From contig CAZXJV010000111.1 in NCBI GenBank assembly GCA_964641135.1, forward strand, positions 1 through 8,061: 8,061 bases of DNA, read 5' to 3'. The position numbers were made by a program, and so were the translations under genes. This document shows, piece after piece, positions 1 through 4,725 of the stretch (its first letter is position 1; each line of letters opens with the position of its first letter). Source of the stretch: Teretinema sp964641135. Its GTDB lineage: Bacteria; Spirochaetota; Spirochaetia; Treponematales; Treponemataceae. Below the pieces are notes generated by a model. The model saw nothing but the letters and a program-made list of their open reading frames with translations. It searched no databases and had not been told where the DNA came from.

Positions 1-353
1 CGTTCTTTAGTCAACGGTGCGAGATGGTTTTGTGATGCATCCATCATGATATCCACCAGACCTTCGATTTTCCGGTCTTCAGGGGGCAGTGCACCGGTAT
101 CGATGCCCAGACGGCGGGCAACTGATGAGCGGACCGCCTCGGCGGCCAGCAGCTCACCTTCAATCTCGCACGTTTTCTGTATGTCTTCAGTCAGGGCGGT
201 CAGTTCGGTGTGGCGCTGCCCGGTAAAACCAAGAGAATCCAGATGGCCCAGCAGCAGCCCCTGCTCGTGACGGGCTGTACTCAGCGGTTCGCTGAGCGCC
301 CCTTCGTTCCATCGGAACTGCGGCCAATCCTCTTGCTGCCAGATATAGCTCAT
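1..353 (-). CDS. Fic family protein, DUF4172-type N-terminus (partial, 3' end outside window)
   Basis: The first 117 codons of a leftward gene are present; it runs off the left edge. The start MSYIWQQEDWPQFRW, followed by a helical stretch with TEDIQKTCEIEGELL and VRSSVARRLGID, matches the DUF4172 N-terminal domain found fused to Fic domains. Fic enzymes usually transfer AMP from ATP to a hydroxyl side chain of a target protein. Residues 61-66 (TCEIEG) fit the class II inhibitory-helix motif (S/T)xxxE(G/N), with Glu65 the expected residue that blocks productive ATP binding. The catalytic HPFxxGNGR motif would lie beyond the window, so activity cannot be judged. The ATG at 353 is the natural family start and has no visible Shine-Dalgarno; the predicted -10 lies only 7 bases upstream, suggesting a leaderless mRNA. 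The target is unknown. Toxin-like or self-regulating roles are possible but not shown. Confidence 0.85.
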   Translation of the reverse strand, partial: MSYIWQQEDWPQFRWNEGALSEPLSTARHEQGLLLGHLDSLGFTGQRHTELTALTEDIQKTCEIEGELLAAEAVRSSVARRLGIDTGALPPEDRKIEGLVDIMMDASQNHLAPLTKE

Positions 354-360
354 ACCGGTA

Positions 361-389
361 ACTATACTGGTGAATGCGGAGAATAACAA
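361..389 (-). promoter_or_regulatory. Predicted sigma-70-type promoter of the fic gene
   Basis: Read on the minus strand, TTGTTA (389-384) and TATAGT (366-361) are separated by 17 bp. They match the -35 consensus at 4 of 6 positions and the -10 at 5 of 6. The -10 ends 7 bases before the fic ATG, so the transcript would begin at or within a few bases of the start codon. The -35 lies at the centre of the first 28-bp palindrome, so a protein bound there would be expected to block RNA polymerase. This is a sequence-only prediction. Confidence 0.55.
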
Positions 390-435
390 GTTAATCTCCG
401 CAAAATGTGCGCAGATTAACTTGTTATTCTCCGCA
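375..435. repeat. Two tandem 28-bp palindromes, probable double operator
   Basis: Copy 1 (375-402) reads TGCGGAGA, A, TAAC, AA, GTTA, A, TCTCCGCA. Copy 2 (408-435) reads TGCGCAGA, T, TAAC, TT, GTTA, T, TCTCCGCA. Each is a near-perfect palindrome with half-site TGCGGAGAnTAAC; the only half-site deviation is C for G at 412. The copies are reverse complements of each other apart from that base, so the whole 61-nt block can also fold as one long hairpin with 23-bp perfect arms (375-397 and 413-435). The spacer is 5 bp and the centre-to-centre distance 33 bp, about three helical turns. No target-site duplication flanks the block. The position over the fic promoter suggests an operator; the binding protein is unknown. 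Confidence 0.8.
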
Positions 436-451
436 CCGCTCGGCGCTGATA

Positions 452-480
452 TTGCCAATTCGGGTTGTTTCTTGCATACT
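452..480 (+). promoter_or_regulatory. Weak candidate promoter for the cyclic-nucleotide-binding protein gene
   Basis: TTGCCA (452-457) and CATACT (475-480) are separated by 17 bp; each matches its consensus hexamer at 4 of 6 positions. It would give a leader of roughly 55 bases before the ATG at 543. It lies downstream of the double palindrome, so control of this gene by the same operator is less certain than for fic. Low-confidence prediction. Confidence 0.3.
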
Positions 481-542
481 GCCCGCATCCACATCGGAAT
501 TGCGTTTTTTTGCATCTTTCTGACGTTTTCTGGAGTACACAC

Positions 543-962
543 ATGGCACGGATATTTGAGTTTCACAGCGGCGAGCGCATCATCAGCGCAGGCGATAAAG
601 ACCGCCGCATGTATATCATCCTGGAAGGCTCTGTTCAGATACGCCTGAGGGAAGGACAGGATTCTGTTGTTGTTGCAGTGCTGAATACCAATGATTTTTT
701 TGGCGAGATGTCGCTCTTCAGCAACAGGCCGCGTACCGCCGACGTAATCGCTGTTGGGGATGTGCGGGTTGCATATATTGAATCGCTGATGCAGCTGAAA
801 AAGTTTCTTTCTGCGAATACCATGTTTGCTGTTAAAATGGTGCAGGTCCTGGCCGAGCGGCTGGCCCGCACCGATGAAATCCTTTTGGGCCGGGTGTCCG
901 AGATAAACAAGCTGAAAATAGACTACCAGTCAAAGAACTCAGCCGATCCGGCTGGACGATAA
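543..962 (+). CDS. Stand-alone cyclic nucleotide-binding domain protein
   Basis: A 139-residue protein made almost entirely of one CRP-type cyclic-nucleotide-binding domain. The beta-roll begins at residue 3 (IFEFHSGERIISAGD), and MYIILEGSVQI (23-33) is a typical strand pair. The phosphate-binding cassette is FGEMSLFSNRPRTADVIA (53-70), with Glu55 and Arg64 in place to bind the ribose and cyclic phosphate; Thr65 replaces the more common Ala or Ser. Residues 95-127 form the long C-helix, but the DNA-binding helix-turn-helix of CRP/FNR proteins is absent. It is therefore probably a ligand-sensing partner protein rather than a transcription factor. I chose the ATG at 543 because GGAG (532-535) stands 7 bases upstream and the domain starts at once; an upstream in-frame ATG at 465 would add an unrelated 26-residue extension. 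The partner and ligand are unknown. Confidence 0.85.
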   Translation: MARIFEFHSGERIISAGDKDRRMYIILEGSVQIRLREGQDSVVVAVLNTNDFFGEMSLFSNRPRTADVIAVGDVRVAYIESLMQLKKFLSANTMFAVKMVQVLAERLARTDEILLGRVSEINKLKIDYQSKNSADPAGR

Positions 963-1010
963 CAGATTACTGCAGGCTGATGACATACGTGATGCTTGCC
1001 AGCACCCTGA

Positions 1011-1406
1011 TCAGTAGGCGACCGCGTCCGGTGCGTCGCTCTCGCGTGCGCGTGCGACAATCCTGACGATTACCTGATTCGGCAAACATGCCATCCATTC
1101 ACCCGACCGGCTGATCGGCCGTGCTGCAGTGCAGGTTTTATTGGGGCAGGGCGAGTTGATGATACGGGCCGCCCCCCCTTCGATACGGATTTCTGTGGGG
1201 CCCAGCGGTCCGGGGATGGTTATGCTGCGGTCGGTATCAAGGGGATACACCCAGGTGCTTCCGCCGGCTTCGACAGCCAGCTGTACAGTACCGGACGGGT
1301 TTCCCCAGACAAGCAGGGCTGACCAGAGCGCCGCAGCGGCAACTGCCAGAATTAAAACAAGGTCCGCAGGTGTGAGCCGTGCGGACCGCGTGTTCAGCGC
1401 TGGCAA
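1011..1406 (-). CDS. NusG domain II family protein, membrane-anchored
   Basis: A 131-residue protein with a short positive N-terminus, one hydrophobic segment at about residues 16-34, and an extracytoplasmic beta-rich domain. The spacing SPCPNKTC (85-92, Cys87 and Cys92) followed by ACLPNQVIVRI (Cys107) is the signature of the NusG_II/DUF1312 family, found as small secreted or anchored proteins in Firmicutes and spirochaetes. Despite the name it resembles only the inserted domain II of some NusG proteins and lacks NGN and KOW domains, so it is not a NusG. The molecular function is unknown; the cysteines may bind metal or form a disulphide. The start is TTG at 1406, 7 bases after AAGG and inside the last codons of the acetyltransferase gene (13-nt overlap), implying translational coupling. 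No ATG is available nearby in frame. Confidence 0.8.
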   Translation of the reverse strand: MPALNTRSARLTPADLVLILAVAAAALWSALLVWGNPSGTVQLAVEAGGSTWVYPLDTDRSITIPGPLGPTEIRIEGGAARIINSPCPNKTCTAARPISRSGEWMACLPNQVIVRIVARARESDAPDAVAY

Positions 1407-2251
1407 TTATATACCTTGCTGCCGGGGGCAACCGATTCGGTAATCCACATATTGCCGCCGATGACGCTGCCTTCACCTATGACCGTAGTACCACCCAGTA
1501 TCGTGGCGCCTGCATAAATGGTTACGCTGTTCTCGATAGTAGGATGGCGTTTTTTGTCGGCCATTGTTTTTTTGACGCTGGGCGCACCCAGGGTAACGCC
1601 CTGGTAGATCTTGACATTTCGTCCGATGATGCAGGTTTCACCGATCACAACACCGGTTCCATGGTCTATGAAGCACTCTTCCCCGATGGATGCGCCCGGA
1701 TGAATGTCGATGCCGGTTTTGCCGTGGACATATTCGCTCATCATGCGCGGTACGACCGGTACGCCCTTTATGTGCAGGAAGTGGGCGATTCGGTGTACCA
1801 GCAGGGCTTCAAGTCCGGGATAGGAAAGAATTACCTCTTCGATGCTGCGGGCTGCCGGGTCTCCTTCCATTGCGGCACGGGCATCGGAAGCGGCAAGGCG
1901 GCGCAGTTCAGGGATTTCATCAATCAGTGCCAGAACGATTTCTTCGGCGTATTTATAGCAGCCCGATCCATCGCGGTTATTGGTCCTGCAGATGTGCTTG
2001 ATGGACTTCAGTACTTCGCCTGTCAGGTTGCGAAGGACACGATGGACACGCTCGCCGGTTACGAACCGCAGGGTTTCCCTGTCCAGGTCTGAATCCTCCC
2101 GGAAGCCGGGAAAAATGATATTTTCTATATCACGCAGGGCTTCGGCTACGCTTTCCCTGTTGGGAAAGTCGTGGGAGTCGGTCAGGTTGACTCCTCCCCA
2201 TTGCTCATAGCTTGCAAGTATGCGGTCTATTTTTTCGTCCATGTTGTGCAT
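1394..2251 (-). CDS. cysE: Serine O-acetyltransferase (EpsC/CysE-type)
   Basis: It transfers acetyl from acetyl-CoA to L-serine, making O-acetylserine for cysteine synthesis in the cytoplasm. The 285-residue product has an alpha-helical N-terminal region (1-165) and a left-handed beta-helix of hexapeptide repeats (about 178-275). GIDIHPGASIG (180-190) and FIDHGTGVVIGET (194-206) carry Asp182 and His197, at the same 15-residue spacing as the catalytic pair Asp143/His158 of E. coli CysE. RHPTI (235-239) is the CoA-side motif. The protein stops soon after GGNMWITESVAPGSKVY and lacks the AGVPARIV-type tail of E. coli CysE, as expected for the longer-N-terminus EpsC-like subfamily. I chose the ATG at 2251 because GAGGAG lies 6 bases upstream; an in-frame ATG 20 codons earlier has no such site. 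No cysteine synthase gene is nearby. Confidence 0.9.
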   Translation of the reverse strand: MHNMDEKIDRILASYEQWGGVNLTDSHDFPNRESVAEALRDIENIIFPGFREDSDLDRETLRFVTGERVHRVLRNLTGEVLKSIKHICRTNNRDGSGCYKYAEEIVLALIDEIPELRRLAASDARAAMEGDPAARSIEEVILSYPGLEALLVHRIAHFLHIKGVPVVPRMMSEYVHGKTGIDIHPGASIGEECFIDHGTGVVIGETCIIGRNVKIYQGVTLGAPSVKKTMADKKRHPTIENSVTIYAGATILGGTTVIGEGSVIGGNMWITESVAPGSKVYNCQR

Positions 2252-2313
2252 GAAGCTCTCCTCATTGTTGTTCGCGGGGTGTTCAGTAGTTGTAGACACC
2301 CTGTTCGACACGG

Positions 2314-3168
2314 TTACCGGGTTGTGCGGTACGGCAGCCGGAAAAACCGGCAGAGGTCCCGTTCGCGTTTTTGTGCGGTTTCCCGTCCAAAGTCGATCTG
2401 GTCCTGCGGATCACGAAAATCGAAGGGCCAGCGGTCATTTTGTAAGTCCAGGGTCAGCCGGGCCCTGTCTGTACCTGTTCTTTTTTGCCGGTGTACCGCG
2501 CAATCGAAGGACCGCATCAGCACATCAACTGCGGTTCGCAGCTGGGGGCCTTCCATATCGGCGAAGGCTCCGGTGTCCAGGGCCAGTATGGCCCGGTAGC
2601 CTGCGCGGCGGGCGATCCAGACTGGAAGGTTGTGGCACAGGTACCCGTCTGCCAGCATCCGTCCGTTATCTGCAAGGGGGCAAAAAATGCCGGGAAAGGA
2701 GGAGGACGCGCGGATTGCGCGGGCCATGGGTCCTGCTGAAAAGACCACCTCCTCCCCGGTACACAAATCGGTGGCGTTGCAGGCAAAGGGAATTGCTGTT
2801 TCCTGTATATTAATGCCGTCTGTTAACGAAACAAGCAGTTCTTCCATTTTTTCGCCGGTATCTATGCCGGGTGCAGAAAACAGGTTGGTAATTCCGTTGC
2901 CGATTTTGAAGAATTTGCCGACCGGCAGGCCTGGATGGTTATAGGCTGCATCGCTCATAAAGTCCAGTATGCCTATTTTTTTTCCGACAAAGGCGCGCAT
3001 TGCCTGTGTGCTCATGCCGCAGGCATACATTCCGCCGACAATGGCCCCCATGGAGGTACCGGCTATAAAAGAGGGCTTCGGCGCTCCCATTTCTTCGAGG
3101 ATTTCCAGTACTCCGATGTGCGCCAGACCGCGTGCTCCGCCGCCTGACAAAACCAGGGCCCATTTCAT
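2314..3168 (-). CDS. Patatin-like phospholipase family protein
   Basis: A 284-residue cytoplasmic-type patatin/RssA-like hydrolase. The oxyanion-hole loop SGGGARG (8-14) opens the protein, and the nucleophile elbow GTSMG (37-41) carries Ser39. The second member of the Ser-Asp dyad is probably Asp174 in ADGYLCHNLPV; this motif is DGG or DGA in most relatives, so DGY is slightly unusual. FACNATDLCTGEEVVF and RASSSFPGIFCPL are also typical of bacterial patatins. The family hydrolyses acyl esters of phospholipids or other lipids; the real substrate here is unknown. No signal peptide or membrane segment is visible. The ATG at 3168 has no clear Shine-Dalgarno, but it sits exactly at the conserved N-terminus. 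It is the first gene of a leftward unit; the next gene starts 62 bp downstream. Confidence 0.9.
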   Translation of the reverse strand: MKWALVLSGGGARGLAHIGVLEILEEMGAPKPSFIAGTSMGAIVGGMYACGMSTQAMRAFVGKKIGILDFMSDAAYNHPGLPVGKFFKIGNGITNLFSAPGIDTGEKMEELLVSLTDGINIQETAIPFACNATDLCTGEEVVFSAGPMARAIRASSSFPGIFCPLADNGRMLADGYLCHNLPVWIARRAGYRAILALDTGAFADMEGPQLRTAVDVLMRSFDCAVHRQKRTGTDRARLTLDLQNDRWPFDFRDPQDQIDFGRETAQKRERDLCRFFRLPYRTTR

Positions 3169-3284
3169 ATAATAACTATACGGACTTGAACGGTTTTTGG
3201 CTAGAAGGAAGATACCTGTCGGCAGTTTTGTTGTTGTTCAGTGTAAAGAGATATAAAAACGCAGCTTTTTAACGGGTTGTACGC

Positions 3285-3313
3285 TTGACAAAGCCGGGGT
3301 GCTCTGATAATTT
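3285..3313 (+). promoter_or_regulatory. Promoter for the tRNA-Thr/rpmG/tRNA-Trp/secE/nusG unit
   Basis: A perfect -35 TTGACA lies at 3285-3290. Two overlapping -10 candidates follow: GATAAT (3306-3311, 5 of 6 consensus, 15-bp spacer) and TAATTT (3308-3313, weaker match, 17-bp spacer). The tRNA-Thr gene begins at 3377, about 60 bases downstream. The 208-bp gap between the patatin gene and this tRNA shows no gene. I saw no convincing promoter in it for the leftward patatin gene. Confidence 0.6.
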
Positions 3314-3376
3314 AGGCGAGCATCTCATGGGCACACCCGTGATACGGGTTGTTCGTGGTATCTGCACACTTGTTTT

Positions 3377-3449
3377 GCTCCTGTAGCTCAGTCGGCAGAG
3401 CGCAACCATGGTAAGGTTGAGGTCAGCGGTTCGATCCCGCTCGGGAGCT
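3377..3449 (+). tRNA. tRNA-Thr(GGT)
   Basis: A full 73-nt cloverleaf. The acceptor GCTCCTG pairs with CGGGAGC (3442-3448), the D-stem is GCTC/GAGC, and the anticodon stem CAACC/GGTTG encloses loop ATGGTAA with anticodon GGT. The T-stem AGCGG/CCGCT encloses loop TTCGATC. The discriminator is T, and the next bases (CTACC) show that the 3' CCA is not encoded and must be added after transcription. It is the first element of the + strand unit and lies 25 bases upstream of rpmG. Confidence 0.95.
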
Positions 3450-3474
3450 CTACCATTCAAAGAAGGGGACGATT

Positions 3475-3645
3475 ATGGCCAAGAAGACATCTGTTGAAAT
3501 CATCGCTATGCAGTGTTCTGAATGCAAGCGGAAGAACTATACTACCAAGAAGAACCGCAAGAATACCCAGGCAAAGCTTGAGTTGAGCAAGTATTGTCCT
3601 TTTGACCGCAAGCACACCATGCATAAGGAAACAAAGGTTAAATAA
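3475..3645 (+). CDS. rpmG: Large ribosomal subunit protein bL33
   Basis: A 56-residue protein starting MAKKTSVEIIAMQCSECKRKN, with the L33 landmarks RKNYTTKKNRKNT, LELSKYCPFD and RKHTMHKETK. L33 sits near the E site of the 50S subunit. AAGGGGA (3463-3469) stands 5 bases before the ATG. Zinc-ribbon L33 proteins have two CxxC pairs; here the first is intact (Cys14, Cys17), but the second reads Cys41-Pro-Phe-Asp44, so the fourth cysteine is replaced by aspartate. Zinc could still be held by three cysteines plus Asp44 or His47, or be lost. The gene lies between two tRNA genes and is probably cut out of a mixed tRNA-mRNA transcript. Confidence 0.93.
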   Translation: MAKKTSVEIIAMQCSECKRKNYTTKKNRKNTQAKLELSKYCPFDRKHTMHKETKVK

Positions 3646-3724
3646 TGCCCTTGCCGGTCTTTCAGGGCTGGTCAGTGTGTTTTTTTGTTCCTGCAAGATG
3701 CTTGTGTGTCCTGCAGGGGGAAAG

Positions 3725-3754
3725 GCAAAGGGCCTTTCGGGGCTTTTTGCTTTT
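3725..3754 (+). terminator. Hairpin with short T tail before tRNA-Trp (attenuator or processing site)
   Basis: GCAAAGGGCC (3725-3734) pairs with GGCTTTTTGC (3741-3750) across a six-base loop, including two G-T wobbles, and TTTT follows at 3751-3754. It ends three bases before the tRNA-Trp gene. It could be a partial terminator lowering downstream expression, or a structure guiding tRNA 5' processing. The T tail is short, so full termination is unlikely. The rest of the 112-base rpmG to tRNA-Trp gap (3646-3757) shows nothing else clear. Confidence 0.45.
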
Positions 3755-3757
3755 CCC

Positions 3758-3830
3758 AGGTCAGTAGCTCTAATGGTAGAGCGTCGGTCTCCAAAACCGA
3801 ATGTTGCGGGTTCGAGTCCTGCCTGGCCTG
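3758..3830 (+). tRNA. tRNA-Trp(CCA)
   Basis: A 73-nt cloverleaf. The acceptor AGGTCAG pairs with CTGGCCT (3823-3829, one G-T pair), the D-stem is GCTC/GAGC, and the anticodon stem TCGGT/ACCGA encloses loop CTCCAAA with anticodon CCA. The T-stem GCGGG/CCTGC encloses loop TTCGAGT. The discriminator is G, as usual for bacterial tRNA-Trp, and the following TATC shows that the 3' CCA is not encoded. tRNA-Trp directly upstream of secE-nusG is a widespread bacterial arrangement. Confidence 0.96.
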
Positions 3831-3855
3831 TATCTTAATTTAAATGGGGACTGGC

Positions 3856-4035
3856 ATGTCGAAAATCGTCCAGTTTTTTAAGGAAAGTGTTGCCGAACTC
3901 CGCAAGGTTGTTTGGCCCACCCGCGATGACGTTATTTCCTCTGTAAAGGTTGTTGTTATTTCAACAATTATTATTGCCATCCTTCTTGGTCTTCTTGATG
4001 CAGTGCTGGTGGCCGGAGTAAATGTACTTTTTTAG
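3856..4035 (+). CDS. secE: Preprotein translocase subunit SecE
   Basis: A 59-residue, single-membrane-span SecE of the short bacterial type. SecE clamps SecY in the SecYEG channel of the inner membrane. The amphipathic N-terminal helix (MSKIVQFFKESVAELRKVVW) and the conserved VVWPTRDDV (18-26) precede a hydrophobic span at about residues 30-56. I chose the ATG at 3856 because GGGGA (3846-3850) stands 5 bases upstream and the product then matches normal SecE length; an in-frame ATG at 3844 would add MGTG and overlap that ribosome-binding site. The stop codon is 9 bases before nusG, so the two are co-transcribed. Confidence 0.93.
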   Translation: MSKIVQFFKESVAELRKVVWPTRDDVISSVKVVVISTIIIAILLGLLDAVLVAGVNVLF

Positions 4036-4044
4036 GCAGAGGCA

Positions 4045-4602
4045 ATGACAAAAGGTTGGTATATTCTTCATACCTATTCCGGGTACGAGAACAAAATCGA
4101 AAAAACTATACGCCTGCTTATTGAAAGCGGCGATCTGCCGGCAGATGTCATTCTTGATATCAAGGTGCCTGTGGAAGAGGTTGTTGAGGTTAAGGACGGT
4201 AAAAAACGTACTACGACCAAGAAATTTCTTCCCGGTTATATCCTTATCGAGATGGCCTTGCCCGAGATCGGTTGGAAGGCAGCGTGTTCCGGTATTCGCA
4301 AGATACAGGGTGTAACCGGTTTTGTCGGTACTCCCGGCGGTGTTCGTCCGCAGCCGATCAGTCAGGATGAGGCTCGTGCCATTTTACAGAAGGCCGGCGA
4401 GCTCAAGGGTGAAAAGGCTCCTCGCGTCAAGCAGAGCTTTGAAGTCGGCGAGCAGGTAAAGATTATTGACGGTCCATTCGATTCGTTTACCGGAACCATA
4501 GAAGAAGTAAATCCCGAGCGCAATAAACTGCGCGTTATGGTCGGAATTTTCGGCCGCGCCACCCCGGTGGAAGTTGATCTATTACAGGTTGAAAAGATTT
4601 AG
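4045..4602 (+). CDS. nusG: Transcription termination/antitermination factor NusG
   Basis: A 185-residue NusG. The NGN domain (1 to about 115) carries GWYILHTYSGYENKIE (4-19) and KKFLPGYILIEM (59-70), which contact the RNA polymerase clamp. The KOW domain (about 131-185) has FEVGEQVKIIDGPFDSFTG (132-150) and ends RATPVEVDLLQVEKI. NusG stabilises elongating polymerase, modulates pausing and Rho termination, and couples transcription to translation. It has no domain II insertion, unlike NusG of some Thermotoga relatives, so the separate NusG_II protein at 1011-1406 is not a piece lost from this gene. AGG overlapping the secE stop is the probable ribosome-binding site, so translation is likely coupled to secE. 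Confidence 0.97.
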   Translation: MTKGWYILHTYSGYENKIEKTIRLLIESGDLPADVILDIKVPVEEVVEVKDGKKRTTTKKFLPGYILIEMALPEIGWKAACSGIRKIQGVTGFVGTPGGVRPQPISQDEARAILQKAGELKGEKAPRVKQSFEVGEQVKIIDGPFDSFTGTIEEVNPERNKLRVMVGIFGRATPVEVDLLQVEKI

Positions 4603-4725
4603 TTGTTAAGAATCTGACTCTTTTTTTTCTTTTCCCGAAGAGAAAGATGAAGATGTTCTTGATATGGGAGGAGTCGGCCGGGCGTTGCCCGAAGCAGCTC
4701 CGTTATCACCACAAAGGAGAACTTT
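4603..4725 (+). promoter_or_regulatory. rplK leader with T tract and candidate L1-responsive fold
   Basis: This 123-base gap begins with a T8 tract (4621-4628) close to the nusG stop, preceded only by a weak 4-bp AAGA/TCTT stem, so it is a doubtful terminator. Further on, CGGGC (4679-4683) pairs with GCCCG (4687-4691), with an outer GGAG (4670-4673)/CTCC (4698-4701) helix and internal loops. The rplK Shine-Dalgarno AAGGAG follows at 4714-4719. In E. coli, L1 represses the rplK-rplA mRNA by binding its leader, so this fold is a candidate for that control. The L1 link is inferred from position only. Confidence 0.35.

Noticed and set aside
375..435. Integron attC site or small mobile element
   Set aside because: The outer and inner boxes do not fit the GTTRRRY/RYYYAAC core sites, the arms lack the extrahelical bases of attC, no target-site duplication flanks the block, and no integrase or cassette array is present.
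465..542. Upstream in-frame ATG extending the cyclic-nucleotide-binding protein by 26 residues
   Set aside because: The extension resembles no domain, and GGAG is placed correctly for the ATG at 543, where the conserved domain begins.
963..1010. Bidirectional terminator between the convergent cyclic-nucleotide and NusG_II genes
   Set aside because: Only a 5-bp CTGAT/ATCAG pairing with a long loop and no T tract is visible.
1011..1406. Second NusG, or detached domain II of the NusG at 4045-4602
   Set aside because: The protein has its own membrane anchor and cysteine signature, and belongs to the separate NusG_II family. The NusG here is complete without a domain II insertion.
1379..2092. 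237-codon plus-strand frame opposite cysE
   Set aside because: The minus strand encodes a well-conserved hexapeptide-repeat acetyltransferase; the opposite frame has no recognisable motif.
3269..3460. 63-codon minus-strand reading frame containing PERDRTADLNLTMVALCRLSYR
   Set aside because: It is antisense to tRNA-Thr. This peptide pattern is a well-known false ORF produced by reading tRNA genes backwards.
3602..3838. 78-codon plus-strand frame ending VALMVERRSPKPNVAGSSPAWPVS
   Set aside because: It runs through the rpmG end and the sense strand of tRNA-Trp; the ending is the usual false peptide read from a tRNA gene.
4611..4628. Intrinsic terminator after nusG
   Set aside because: There is a T8 tract, but the preceding stem is only 4 bp (AAGA/TCTT), too weak to call.
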